DNA of 64,000 nt from Saprospiraceae bacterium (lineage in GTDB: Bacteria; Bacteroidota; Bacteroidia; Chitinophagales; Saprospiraceae): assembly GCA_030729925.1 (NCBI GenBank), contig JANQWK010000094.1, forward strand, positions 1 through 64,000, in the 5' to 3' direction. The position numbers were made by a program, and so were the translations under genes. Within the stretch, counting starts at the first letter, position 1, and every line of letters starts with the position of its first letter. Shown here piece by piece: positions 47,386-56,845 of this stretch. A model generated the notes under the pieces. It was given only the letters and a program-made list of their open reading frames with translations, ran no database searches and had not been told where the DNA came from.

Positions 47386-48297
47386 CTATCTCAACTTGAA
47401 GCTTACCGCTCCGAGGAGGCCAATATCGGTATAAACTGTGGCTCTATAAAATCCAGCCTGCAGTTTTTCATCTACGTCATAGGACAAAGACAGGCGCTGG
47501 TTGTCAATCAGGTCAACTTCTTTGGCATCCACGGCAATCAGATCCATGGGCTGACCATTGACGGTTACTTTTGTGGTGTATGGATTGGTCGCATTCACGG
47601 GTACGCCATTGGTATCGGTGATAGACAAATAAAGCGGTCTTACGCCCTGATACTCATTAGGTACATTCATCAACTCAAAATTGACGGTAATCTTTCGAGC
47701 CCTTCTAGACCTGGCAGTCACTTTGTCGTTTTTCTGACCTACTACCACATCAAATGCCGAAGCCTTAAAATTAGCCAGGGTAAGCTTCCGAACTTCCTGC
47801 TGAATAGCGTTATTGAGTTCGTTGAGGGCAGCAATATCCTCCTTGGCCAGGGAAAGATCCTGCTCCAAAACCCCCGTTCGGGCTCTGAGTGAATCATTTT
47901 CTACCTGCATAGCTTGAATGTTGTTTTCCAACTCTGCTTTGATAGCCATCAGGTTCTGGATCTCAGCGCGCAGACTGTTGACTTCCGCCGTTGAACTAGC
48001 CTTGGCATTGCGTATTTCTGCCGCTTTTTTGGCAATATCCGCTTTTGCCTTGACCAAAGACCCTTCCAGCGACTCGTTCTCCGCTGCCAGCGCTTCGTAT
48101 TCTGCCATGAGCCTGTCCACTTCCGTTTCCAGCTCCTTTTTGATATTGCCCAGTCCGCCGATAGCTTCCGTCAATACCGCGTTTTCAGACATCAGTTGTT
48201 CCTTCTCCGTTTTTTGCTGATTGCCCCAGTAATAGGAACCCAGCAGTGCCAGCAGTAACAAGATAATCAGGACTATTAAAATCCGGTCTTTTTTCAT
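47386..48297 (-). CDS. Membrane-anchored coiled-coil protein, unknown
   Basis: The 303-residue protein has one membrane helix (about 6-24) and a long coiled coil (about 30-175, heptads rich in Glu, Leu and Ala). The beta-rich C-terminal domain contains GFYRATVYTDIGLLG. I do not recognise the family. Its pairing with the OmpA-like gene suggests an envelope role. Confidence 0.7.
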   Translation of the reverse strand: MKKDRILIVLIILLLLALLGSYYWGNQQKTEKEQLMSENAVLTEAIGGLGNIKKELETEVDRLMAEYEALAAENESLEGSLVKAKADIAKKAAEIRNAKASSTAEVNSLRAEIQNLMAIKAELENNIQAMQVENDSLRARTGVLEQDLSLAKEDIAALNELNNAIQQEVRKLTLANFKASAFDVVVGQKNDKVTARSRRARKITVNFELMNVPNEYQGVRPLYLSITDTNGVPVNATNPYTTKVTVNGQPMDLIAVDAKEVDLIDNQRLSLSYDVDEKLQAGFYRATVYTDIGLLGAVSFKLR

Positions 48298-48388
48298 ATT
48301 TGTGAGTAGGTTTTAAATGTTATGATCGCAACGCGAATTGTTTTGGGTTTATTGTGTGCCTGTCGGCAAAAAACGTGATCTTTTTGAT

Positions 48389-49540
48389 TTAGGAGGGAAA
48401 AAATTGTGTTTGAGCGGTTGTGGTGGCATGGAGTCGGTTGAGGGAGAACTTTTGGGGCAATGTTGACTGCTTACTGAGGTGTTCGGTGACCAATTGCCCG
48501 ATTGCGGGCCCCATTTTGTAGCCGTGTCCGGAGCTTCCGGAGGCGATGAGTACGTTGTTGTAGCGAGGGTGGATATCGAGGATAAAATCGCCATCCGGGG
48601 TATTGTCGTACACGCAGACCCGGTTGTGGGCGAGGTTGCTCTGTTGGGTAAACGGCAAGCGGTGGTTGAGGTATTGCTGATTTCTTTGGACGAGTATTGG
48701 GTTGGTTGTGCGTTCGGCGTTGGCATCGGTCAGGGTGTGGGTACGTTCATCGAACGACACTTTGATTCCTGGTTCCTGGTGGGGTATGCCATAGAAGAGG
48801 GTGCCTGCAGCGTCGAAATCGAGCCAGATAGGCAGTTGTGGGGTAGCTTGTTTTGGGCTAAAAAAAGAAACTTCGTGTCGGGACAGATAGACTTTTTCGT
48901 GGAAGACATCTGGGAAGAGAAGTGGGTTCCATGCGCCTGCGGCAAAAACGTACCAATCGGCGGTCAATTTTTCTCCATTGCTGAGCAGGACTTCCTGCAG
49001 TTGGTCGTTTGAAGCGCTCCCTGGTTTTCCCGACAGGGATAGCCATTGTCCACCTGCGGCAATTACCTGTTGTTGGAGCAATCGGCAGGTATCTGCGGCT
49101 GGGATGAAGCCGGCTTTGGGTTCATAGAAAACATGCTGGATATCGTCCCAACGGAAGGCGGGATAGCTGTTTTGGGCACGGGAGAGGGTCCAGTCTTCCA
49201 GTGCGTAACCAAATTCGTGCATCTGGGCGAGGGAATGCGTGACATAGGCGGGATCGGTTTGGAAGAGCCAGAGCAGGCCGGTGTAGGTAATCAGGGGTTT
49301 GTTCCACAGGCGGGCATAGGCATCCCAATCTTTGAAGGACTGATCCACCATGTCCATGTACAGGGGGTCGCCGCCGTAAGTAGCGCGAATAATGCGGGAA
49401 AGGCCGCCTGAGCCTGACTGATCGTGTCCTGCCCCCTGTGGTTCTATGACTTGTACAGCCAATCCGGCCTCGAGCAATTTCAGGGCGATCCATCCTCCCC
49501 AGGCACTTCCTCCAAGGACAGCTACTTTGGTCGTTGACAT
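48389..49540 (-). CDS. FAD oxidoreductase of the sarcosine / N-methyltryptophan oxidase family
   Basis: The 383-residue flavoenzyme has the dinucleotide-binding VAVLGGSAWGG at its start. C309 lies in RVCVYDNTPDGDFILD, which matches the position of covalent FAD attachment in monomeric sarcosine oxidases, and SGSSGHGYKMGP follows. The ATG at 49540 fits better than a TTG at 49564, which lies inside a TATTTTG promoter-like string. It is divergent from tryptophan 2,3-dioxygenase, so N-methyltryptophan is a plausible substrate, but this is inferred from position only. Confidence 0.85.
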   Translation of the reverse strand: MSTTKVAVLGGSAWGGWIALKLLEAGLAVQVIEPQGAGHDQSGSGGLSRIIRATYGGDPLYMDMVDQSFKDWDAYARLWNKPLITYTGLLWLFQTDPAYVTHSLAQMHEFGYALEDWTLSRAQNSYPAFRWDDIQHVFYEPKAGFIPAADTCRLLQQQVIAAGGQWLSLSGKPGSASNDQLQEVLLSNGEKLTADWYVFAAGAWNPLLFPDVFHEKVYLSRHEVSFFSPKQATPQLPIWLDFDAAGTLFYGIPHQEPGIKVSFDERTHTLTDANAERTTNPILVQRNQQYLNHRLPFTQQSNLAHNRVCVYDNTPDGDFILDIHPRYNNVLIASGSSGHGYKMGPAIGQLVTEHLSKQSTLPQKFSLNRLHATTTAQTQFFPS

Positions 49541-49723
49541 GGCGTATTGATTTGTGGTCAGCAAAATACGACATTCAGCAGTCTTCCAGTTGATAGTTTG
49601 CGAGTGATTGCTTGGTCAGCAAGAAATTTTTTAGGGTTCTTGAAGGCTATGAGGTAAACAACCTCTTTTTTACTTCATAGGGTAAATACTGGAAGTTAGG
49701 AGGTTGAACCAGGGATAAAATGA

Positions 49724-49835
49724 GGTTACTTTTTTGAATGTCGGGGTATTAATAGGGGTAATCAGGTGCAAGCCACCTTAAGGTGCCTTGCACCTGATGT
49801 TTAAAATATTGATATTCAAAATTTTAAATAAATTA
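49724..49835 (-). repeat. REP-like element copy 7 (reverse orientation)
   Basis: The palindrome is 49761-49798. In element orientation, GTAACC is at 49729-49724, 31 nt from it. The AT-rich left arm (49799-49830) faces kynA. Its core has one mismatch (GGTGGCTT). The remainder of 49541-49968 has a small GAGGT/ACCTC hairpin near 49657-49669 and no gene. Confidence 0.92.
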
Positions 49836-49968
49836 TAAGAAAAAAAAGGAACAGAAGAGGTAGTCTATTACCAGGTTTGCCGAGAGCCGTCAATTGTTGC
49901 ATCAGGAAGAATTATCGCTACAATAACACTTGTTATATTGTATATTCGTGACATCTCAAGCACTAACC

Positions 49969-51081
49969 ATGGATCCAAAACAAGAAAAAAAATTTACGAC
50001 CATACACTATCATGCTTACCTGGAGCTGGATAAAATATTGGATGCCCAACATCCGAGGAGCGAGGTAAAGGGAGAAATTCCAGCGCATGAAGAAATGCTT
50101 TTTATAGTAGTTCACCAGGTATATGAACTTTGGTTCAAGCAGATTTTGCATGAACTGTCGTCTCTGATGGAGATGTTTGAAAACGACCGGGTGGATGAGC
50201 GCAATACGGGTACGGCCGTTGCAAGGTTGGATCGCATTATTGAGATTATGGAACTGCTCATTCAGCAAATTCGGGTATTGGAGACCATGACCCCCCTCGA
50301 TTTTTTAGACTTCAGGGGGTATCTGTTTCCTGCTTCGGGTTTTCAGAGTTTCCAGTTCCGGATGGTCGAAAATATGCTGGGCTTGCCTCGCGACCAGCGG
50401 ATGACGTACAACCAGGCCGAGTTCGATATTGTCTTTACGGAAGCACAGAAAGAGCGACTGCGGAAAGTAGAAAACGGGGGAACGCTGTTTAACCTGGTGG
50501 AAGCCTGGTTGGAGCGGACGCCGTTTTTGGAATTCCGAAATTTTAGTTTTCTGTCGCTGTACGAGGCAGCAGTCCAGCGCATGCTGGAAAAAGAAAGAAC
50601 GGCGATTTTGCAATCGGAATATCTTTTGCCGGAGTCTCGGGAAATACGCTTGCGGGTACTGGACAGCACAGCGCAGTACTATCAGAACGTTTTCGATCCA
50701 AAGCGCCACGAGGAACTGAAAGCTTCGGGTGAACTCAGACTTTCTTACAAGGCGACCTTAGCTGCTTTGTTGATCAAACTTTACCGCGATGAGCCCATCC
50801 TGCAGATGCCTTTTAACTTGCTGGGGAGGTTGACGGATCTCGACGAATTGCTTACGACCTGGCGCTACCGACATGCGCAGATGGTGCTGCGTATGCTGGG
50901 CAAAAAAGTGGGTACCGGAGGGTCTTCCGGACATGACTATCTGCAGCAAACCGCTGCAAAGCACCATATTTTCAAAGATTTGCACAATGTTTCTACCTTG
51001 CTCATTCCGCGATCCGAGCTTCCGCCTCTGCCGGAGGAGGTAAAACGGGAATTGGGCTTCTTTTTTACCCAACAAGTTTGA
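49969..51081 (+). CDS. kynA: Tryptophan 2,3-dioxygenase
   Basis: The 370-residue heme enzyme opens the indole ring to N-formylkynurenine. The family segments TIHYHAYLELDKIL, EEMLFIVVHQVYELWFKQIL and GTGGSSGHDYLQ are clear. The ATG at 49969 (MDPKQEKKF) is the natural start, since the frame is open to a TTG at 49930 without conserved sequence. It is first in kynA-ACMSD-kynU-kmo. Confidence 0.96.
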   Translation: MDPKQEKKFTTIHYHAYLELDKILDAQHPRSEVKGEIPAHEEMLFIVVHQVYELWFKQILHELSSLMEMFENDRVDERNTGTAVARLDRIIEIMELLIQQIRVLETMTPLDFLDFRGYLFPASGFQSFQFRMVENMLGLPRDQRMTYNQAEFDIVFTEAQKERLRKVENGGTLFNLVEAWLERTPFLEFRNFSFLSLYEAAVQRMLEKERTAILQSEYLLPESREIRLRVLDSTAQYYQNVFDPKRHEELKASGELRLSYKATLAALLIKLYRDEPILQMPFNLLGRLTDLDELLTTWRYRHAQMVLRMLGKKVGTGGSSGHDYLQQTAAKHHIFKDLHNVSTLLIPRSELPPLPEEVKRELGFFFTQQV

Positions 51082-51094
51082 AAAAACAATACCC

Positions 51095-52123
51095 ATGGCA
51101 GGCGATCTTTTTAAGATAGATATCCATACGCATATCATGCCCGGCGAAATGCCGCGCTGGTCGCAGAAGTTTGGGTACTCTGGTTTTATTCACCTGGATC
51201 ACCATAAGCCTTGTTGTGCGCGCATGATGGTGGACAATAAGTTTTTCCGGGAGGTGGAGGACAATTGCTGGGCGGCAGAAACCCGCATCCGGGAGTGTGA
51301 TCACTTGGGAGTCAATGTTCAGGTGCTTTCAACGATTCCGGTGCTGTTTAATTATTGGGCAAAGCCGGGGGATGCGCTGGAGGTGTCCCGGTTTCTCAAC
51401 GACCATATTGCGGCTATTTGCGACCGCTATCCCGATCGTTTTGTGGGCTTGGGTACTTTGCCCATGCAGGATCCCGATCTGGCCATACGGGAGATGGAGC
51501 GATGCGTGGGCGAGCTTGGGCTGGCGGGAGTAGAGATTGGCTCTCACGTCAATTCCTGGAACCTGAACCACCCGGCCTTGTTTCCTGTTTTTGAGGCGGC
51601 TCAGCGACTCAACGCAGCAGTTTTCATTCATCCCTGGGACATGATGGGCAAGGACGACATGCCGGACTACTGGCTGCCGTGGTTGGTGGGGATGCCTGCG
51701 GAGACATCCCGTGCGATTTGTTCTATGATTTTCGGGGGTATTTTTGAGCGGCTTCCCGATCTTAGGGTAGCTTTTGCCCACGGAGGGGGCTCTTTTCCTG
51801 CGACGATCAGTCGGATAGAGCACGGTTTCAATGTTCGTCCCGACCTTTGTGCGGTTGACAATCCGGTCTCTCCGAAAAGTTATCTCGGGAAATTCTATTT
51901 GGATTCTTTGGTCATGGATCCCAAGATGCTGGATTATCTGGTGGAGTTGATCGGTGCGGATCGCATTGCATTGGGCTCAGATTATCCTTTTCCCTTGGGG
52001 GAGCACGAACCCGGCAAGCTGATTGAGAGCATGCCGTATTCGGGGGCTGTGAAGGAGCGACTGCTGTCGGGGACTGCCCTGGAATGGTTGGGGCTGGAGG
52101 CATCGAGATTTATCAAAAAATAA
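51095..52123 (+). CDS. Aminocarboxymuconate-semialdehyde decarboxylase (ACMSD)
   Basis: The 342-residue amidohydrolase-fold zinc enzyme removes the carboxyl group of 2-amino-3-carboxymuconate 6-semialdehyde. Metal ligands are visible as H11/H13 (DIHTH), the His in FIHPWDM, and the Asp in LGSDYPFP. Its presence sends 3-hydroxyanthranilate carbon to energy metabolism and away from quinolinate and NAD. It lies 13 nt after kynA and 5 nt before kynU. Confidence 0.93.
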   Translation: MAGDLFKIDIHTHIMPGEMPRWSQKFGYSGFIHLDHHKPCCARMMVDNKFFREVEDNCWAAETRIRECDHLGVNVQVLSTIPVLFNYWAKPGDALEVSRFLNDHIAAICDRYPDRFVGLGTLPMQDPDLAIREMERCVGELGLAGVEIGSHVNSWNLNHPALFPVFEAAQRLNAAVFIHPWDMMGKDDMPDYWLPWLVGMPAETSRAICSMIFGGIFERLPDLRVAFAHGGGSFPATISRIEHGFNVRPDLCAVDNPVSPKSYLGKFYLDSLVMDPKMLDYLVELIGADRIALGSDYPFPLGEHEPGKLIESMPYSGAVKERLLSGTALEWLGLEASRFIKK

Positions 52124-52128
52124 GGGGT

Positions 52129-53412
52129 ATGACATACACCACCACTACAGCACAAATACAGGAAGCCAGGGAAATGGATGCCATAGACCCCCTGCGCAGC
52201 TATCGCGATCTTTTTCATCTTCCCCTTCGGGAAAATGGGCAAGCGTTTATTTATTTGAATGGCAACTCTCTGGGTTTACAACCCAAGTCGGTGAGAAAAT
52301 TTGTGGAAGCGGAGCTGTTGGATTGGGAAAAATACGGGGTAGAAGGTCACTTTAAACCGGTGGATCCCTGGGTGGATTACCACGAGTTGTTGACCCGCTC
52401 GACTGCTGCGGTTGCAGGAGCCTTGCCGTCAGAGGTGGTGGTTATGAATACCCTGACGGTCAACTTGCACTTGCTGATGGTTTCCTTTTACCAACCTACT
52501 GCCGGTCGGTACAAGATCCTTATGGAGTCAGATGCTTTTCCTTCCGATCGGTATGCTATTGCTTCTCAGGTGAAGTTTCACGGCTATGATCCGGAAACAG
52601 CCGTGGTGCAGCTTCGTCCGAGGCAGGGTGAGGTGTTGATCCGCATGGAAGATCTTGAAAAAGTGCTGGAGGAAGAGGGCGAGCAAATTGCTCTTGTTTT
52701 GCTGGGAGGGGTAAACTATTACACCGGTCAGCGATTTGATATAGGTCAAATCACCCGTATGGCACACGCAAAGGGTTGCAGGGTAGGTTTTGACCTGGCG
52801 CATGCAGCGGGAAATATTGCCTTGGACCTGCATCGGGACGGGCCTGATTTTGCTGCCTGGTGTACGTACAAGTACCTCAATTCGGGGCCGGGCAATTTGG
52901 GTGCCTGTTTTATTCACGAACGGCACGCTTACAACCCTGAGTTGCCTCGGTTTGAGGGCTGGTGGGGACACAACAAGCAGACGCGGTTCAACATGAGGCA
53001 GGCGTTTGATCCAACTCCCGGAGCAGAAGGCTGGATGCTGAGCAATGTTCCCGTGCTCCCGCTGGCTGCTATGCGGGCATCGCTTGAAATTTTTGACGAA
53101 GTGGGAATGCCTGCACTGGTGGAAAAATCGAAAAAACTAACCGGTTATTTGGAAAGTTTGTTGAAGGGACTAGAAAACGAGCGGATCCGAATTATTACCC
53201 CTGCGCATCCGGATGAGCGGGGCTGTCAGTTGTCTATTCAGATCCAAAACGGGGACAAAAGTATTTTCCGGAGTATCCGGGAAAAAGGGGTGATTGCAGA
53301 CTGGCGGGAGCCCGATGTGGTGCGGGTGGCTCCGGTGCCCTTGTACAATACCTTTGAAGAGGTTTGTCGTTTTGTAGGCATTTTGGCAATGGCCATTGAA
53401 GAAACAAAATAA
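52129..53412 (+). CDS. kynU: Kynureninase
   Basis: The 427-residue PLP enzyme cleaves (3-hydroxy)kynurenine to (3-hydroxy)anthranilate and alanine. Conserved parts include FIYLNGNSLGLQPK at the start, FDLAHAAGNI, and the PLP-lysine region WCTYKYLNSGPGN. The ATG at 52129 lies 5 nt after the ACMSD stop. An earlier in-frame ATG at 52084 is inside that gene and is rejected. It is followed 6 nt later by kmo. Confidence 0.96.
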   Translation: MTYTTTTAQIQEAREMDAIDPLRSYRDLFHLPLRENGQAFIYLNGNSLGLQPKSVRKFVEAELLDWEKYGVEGHFKPVDPWVDYHELLTRSTAAVAGALPSEVVVMNTLTVNLHLLMVSFYQPTAGRYKILMESDAFPSDRYAIASQVKFHGYDPETAVVQLRPRQGEVLIRMEDLEKVLEEEGEQIALVLLGGVNYYTGQRFDIGQITRMAHAKGCRVGFDLAHAAGNIALDLHRDGPDFAAWCTYKYLNSGPGNLGACFIHERHAYNPELPRFEGWWGHNKQTRFNMRQAFDPTPGAEGWMLSNVPVLPLAAMRASLEIFDEVGMPALVEKSKKLTGYLESLLKGLENERIRIITPAHPDERGCQLSIQIQNGDKSIFRSIREKGVIADWREPDVVRVAPVPLYNTFEEVCRFVGILAMAIEETK

Positions 53413-53418
53413 GCATAT

Positions 53419-54777
53419 ATGGCAACTGGAAAAGTGACGGTAATCGGAGCGGGCTTGTGTGGCAGTTTGCTGGCAATCCGCCTGGCTCAAAGGGGATATC
53501 AGGTGGAAATTTTTGAACAGCGACCCGATTTCAGGACGGTAACAACCTATGCTGGTCGGTCTATCAACCTGGCACTGTCCGACCGGGGCTGGGAAGGCTT
53601 GAAAAAAGTAGGACTGGATGCGGTTATTGCACCGCTGTGTATCCCGATGCACGGTCGGATGATACACGCGGAGCAGGGTGGGCAGCATTACGCTGCGTAT
53701 AGTGGTCGGCCGGGTGAGTATATCAACTCGGTATCCCGGCAGCAGTTGAACATCGAAATGATCAAAAAAGCAGCCGGGATGCCTGGGGTGGATGTTCACT
53801 TTCAGACCCGCTGTGTGGAGGTAGATTTGCAGCAGGGGCGTGCGGTTTTTGAGCATTTGGTTTCGGGGGAGCGCTTGGAAGCAAGTGGTGATGTTGTGAT
53901 CGGAACCGACGGTGCCGGCTCTGTGCTTCGCAAAAGCATGGTTGCGCAGTCGGCCGAGTTGGGATTTAACTTTTCCCAGGAATTTTTATCCCACGGCTAC
54001 AAAGAACTGACCATTCCTCCGGATGCAAGTGGTGGTTTTCGGATAGACAAACACGCGTTGCATATTTGGCCGCGCGGCGGATTTATGCTCATTGCGCTAC
54101 CCAATCTCGACGGTAGTTTCACCGTCACCCTGTTTTTGCCCTTCGAAGGATCCAAGAGTTTTCAGGCACTCGATACCCCCGAAAAAATTATGGCTTTTTT
54201 CCGTGAGGAATTTCCGGACGTGATCCCCCACATGCCGGATCTGCTCGAAGACTTTGCCAACAATCCGGCGAGTATGCTGGGAACGGTCAAGTGCTTTCCC
54301 TGGCAAGCCTTCGGCAAAACCCTATTGATGGGCGATGCAGCTCATGCGATTGTACCCTTTTACGGACAGGGTATGAATGCGAGTTTTGAGGATGTCGTTG
54401 TGCTGGATCAGATGCTGGATCAGTATGGAGATAATTGGGAGGCGGTGTTTAACCACTTCCAAGAGCATCGCAAACCCGACGCAGACGCTATTGCCGATCT
54501 CGCATTGGATAACTTTGAAGAAATGAAAGCCCATACAGCCAATCCGCTGTTCAACCTCAAACACAAGCTCGAGCTTCAAATGGAACAACAGATCCCCGAG
54601 TTTTCTTCCAAGTATTCCATGGTAACTTTTCGGGAAGATTTGCGGTATTCCGAAGCGATCAGCAGAGGCCGAAAACAAGATGCCGTCCTCATGCAATTGT
54701 GTGCAGGTGTGACAGACCCCGGAGCTGTGGACATCCTGCAATTTTTTCGCGACTTCAAGGAAAGTATGCTGAAATAG
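53419..54777 (+). CDS. kmo: Kynurenine 3-monooxygenase
   Basis: The 452-residue FAD hydroxylase makes 3-hydroxykynurenine. The Rossmann start VIGAGLCGSLLAIRLAQRG, GRSINLALSDRGW, and the second FAD motif LLMGDAAHAIVPFYGQGMN are typical of KMO. It ends the kyn operon. REP copy 8 begins directly after the stop. Confidence 0.96.
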   Translation: MATGKVTVIGAGLCGSLLAIRLAQRGYQVEIFEQRPDFRTVTTYAGRSINLALSDRGWEGLKKVGLDAVIAPLCIPMHGRMIHAEQGGQHYAAYSGRPGEYINSVSRQQLNIEMIKKAAGMPGVDVHFQTRCVEVDLQQGRAVFEHLVSGERLEASGDVVIGTDGAGSVLRKSMVAQSAELGFNFSQEFLSHGYKELTIPPDASGGFRIDKHALHIWPRGGFMLIALPNLDGSFTVTLFLPFEGSKSFQALDTPEKIMAFFREEFPDVIPHMPDLLEDFANNPASMLGTVKCFPWQAFGKTLLMGDAAHAIVPFYGQGMNASFEDVVVLDQMLDQYGDNWEAVFNHFQEHRKPDADAIADLALDNFEEMKAHTANPLFNLKHKLELQMEQQIPEFSSKYSMVTFREDLRYSEAISRGRKQDAVLMQLCAGVTDPGAVDILQFFRDFKESMLK

Positions 54778-54784
54778 TGGTATT

Positions 54785-54900
54785 TTTTGATTCAATATTT
54801 TGAAAATCAATGCTTTATAGCTCAGGTGCAAGGCACCTTAAAGTGCCTTGCACCTGATTACCCTTATTAATTCCACTACTCCCCCCAAACGTAACCACTT
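54785..54900 (+). repeat. REP-like element copy 8
   Basis: The left arm (54785-54820) contains a small self-complementary AT segment. The palindrome is 54821-54858 with core mismatch AAAGTG. The right arm has TTATTAATTCC and GTAACC at 54891-54896. The rest of the gap to the Lrp-like gene (to 55081) shows only a possible promoter. Confidence 0.92.
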
Positions 54901-55030
54901 TCACCGGGTTTTTTTCGGAGACCTAAAAAGGGGTATTCAACTTGCCTATAGGGTCGGCTAAGGAGATGGTGCATTTTCCTGTGTGGGTCTTTCATTTTGT
55001 CGAAGAGACAGGCAGACGATGCTTTTGAAA

Positions 55031-55058
55031 TTGAAAACTTTGCAATAAATTAGACTTG
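55031..55058 (+). promoter_or_regulatory. Possible promoter of the Lrp-headed operon
   Basis: TTG at 55031-55033 and TAGACTTG at 55051-55058 are 17 nt apart. The -7 box has one mismatch to TAnnTTTG. Transcription would start close to the ATG at 55082. Confidence 0.3.
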
Positions 55059-55081
55059 GTTTGCAAAAAAGCAATATCGCT

Positions 55082-55603
55082 ATGAGTAACCATAAATTCG
55101 AACTTGATCACCTGGACTTTGCGGTGCTTGCGCGTCTCCAGGAGGATGGACGCAAATCGTTTACGGATATTGCTGAGGAGCTCGGCGTTGCCGTGGGCAC
55201 TATTCGCAACCGATACCACAAGTTGGTTCAGGAGAATATCTTACATATTATTGGCTGGACAGATCCGGTGCAGGCAGGATATCATGCCTATGCGAGAGTG
55301 AATATCGCGGTCAGGCCCTCAGAACGGATTCGCATGGTGGCAGATGCAGTACTCAAAATCCCGGAAGTGACTTTCCTGGCGGTCACGTCGGGCAACTACG
55401 ACCTGGAGGTGAACCTGCTTTGTAAGGATAACCTGGCACTGCTCGATATCATGAGTTCTCAAATACATACGATTGAAGGGGTCTATGAAACCAATACCAC
55501 CGTATATTTTGAAGTGCTCAAATGGGCTTCCCATGATGTGAGTAATGCCCTTAGGGAAAAAGCACAGGAAGTTATTAAACAGGAAATTAAGTTCAAGTCA
55601 TGA
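55082..55603 (+). CDS. Lrp/AsnC-family transcription regulator
   Basis: The 173-residue protein has an N-terminal helix-turn-helix (LDFAVLARLQEDGRKSFTDIAEELGVAVGTIRNR) and a RAM ligand-binding domain. It probably senses an amino acid and controls the operon it heads, and perhaps the adjacent tryptophan genes. The ATG at 55082 is chosen over a TTG at 55061. It overlaps the next gene by ATGA. Confidence 0.92.
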   Translation: MSNHKFELDHLDFAVLARLQEDGRKSFTDIAEELGVAVGTIRNRYHKLVQENILHIIGWTDPVQAGYHAYARVNIAVRPSERIRMVADAVLKIPEVTFLAVTSGNYDLEVNLLCKDNLALLDIMSSQIHTIEGVYETNTTVYFEVLKWASHDVSNALREKAQEVIKQEIKFKS

Positions 55604-56832
55604 TACATATTTCAGCAAACCGACTCTGGTCACGACTCATGGATATGGCAGCGGTAGGGGCTACTGTCCAAGGAGGGGTATGCCGACTGGCCCTCAGTGA
55701 TACGGATAAAAAAGGAAGAGATTTGTTTGTCAATTGGTGCCGGGAAGCCGGGTGCTCGATCCGAATTGATGCCATGGGAAATATTTTTGCCAGAATGGCA
55801 GGCCAGAACCCTCATCACCCGCCCATACTGATTGGAAGCCATCTGGATAGCCAACCCACAGGGGGGAAATTTGATGGGGTATATGGTGTACTTGCCGGTC
55901 TGGAAGTGATTGAAACGCTTCGGGATCAGCAAATTGTCCCCGAAATTCCCATCGAAATTGTTTCCTGGACAAATGAAGAAGGTGCCCGCTTTGCTCCGGC
56001 TATGATCGGCTCAGGGGTACATGTCGGTGTTTTTGACCTGGATTATGCTTACAGCAGGACAGATAAGTCAGGGCTTACCCTGGGAGCCGAACTCCAAAAA
56101 ATTGGCTATCGCGGTTCAAAGATGTTTTCCGGGGAAAACTATTCCGCAGCTTTTGAGTTGCATATCGAACAGGGGCCTATCCTGGAAAAAGAACAAAAAA
56201 CGATTGGCATCGTTAGCGGCATTCAGGGGATCCGATGGTATGACCTGATCGTAAAGGGTAAAGAAACGCATGCCGGCCCCACACCTATGGAATACCGAGC
56301 CGATCCGGTGAAGGATGCGATTCCGCTGCTTCAATATATCTACTCGTTGGCGGATACTTATGGCCCCCTGGCAAAAGTTACGGTAGGCTATCTCGATGCA
56401 TCACCCGGGGTGAAAAATACCGTGCCGGGACAATTGACGATCTCCCTCGATATCCGCCACCCGGATGCTTCGGTCCTCGAAGCTGTTGATGCAGACCTGA
56501 AGCGCGCCACGGAAAATTTTTTTGCCGACAGGCCAACCACTGCTACCCTCCAGGAGATCTGGTATTCTCCGCCGGTAAGTTTTCACCCTCGATGCGTGGA
56601 AGCGGTGCGACAGGCCACCAACGACCTGGGACTGACCAGCATGGAAATGTTTAGCGGTGCAGGACACGATTCTGCTTACATCGCCCGAATAGCCCCCACG
56701 GCTATGATTTTTGTGCCTTGTAAGGACGGACTCAGTCATAACGAAGCAGAATATGCAGCACCCGAACACGTTGCTGCAGGCTGCGATGTCCTCTTACACG
56801 CCGTTTTGCGCATGATTCCATCCTTAACCTGA
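55600..56832 (+). CDS. M20 hydantoinase/carbamoylase-family zinc hydrolase
   Basis: The 410-residue enzyme resembles N-carbamoyl-amino-acid hydrolase, beta-ureidopropionase and allantoate amidohydrolase. Metal and substrate motifs are GSHLDSQPTGGKFDGVYG, SWTNEEGARF, FELHIEQGPILE, GAGHDSAYIA and LSHNEAEY. The exact N-carbamoyl substrate cannot be chosen. It is translationally coupled to the Lrp-like gene. Confidence 0.9.
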   Translation: MIHISANRLWSRLMDMAAVGATVQGGVCRLALSDTDKKGRDLFVNWCREAGCSIRIDAMGNIFARMAGQNPHHPPILIGSHLDSQPTGGKFDGVYGVLAGLEVIETLRDQQIVPEIPIEIVSWTNEEGARFAPAMIGSGVHVGVFDLDYAYSRTDKSGLTLGAELQKIGYRGSKMFSGENYSAAFELHIEQGPILEKEQKTIGIVSGIQGIRWYDLIVKGKETHAGPTPMEYRADPVKDAIPLLQYIYSLADTYGPLAKVTVGYLDASPGVKNTVPGQLTISLDIRHPDASVLEAVDADLKRATENFFADRPTTATLQEIWYSPPVSFHPRCVEAVRQATNDLGLTSMEMFSGAGHDSAYIARIAPTAMIFVPCKDGLSHNEAEYAAPEHVAAGCDVLLHAVLRMIPSLT

Positions 56833-56845
56833 ACCATCTGAAAAT

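Noticed and set aside
52084-52128. Earlier ATG for kynU
   Set aside because: It lies inside the ACMSD coding sequence. The ATG at 52129, 5 nt after the ACMSD stop, gives the normal length.
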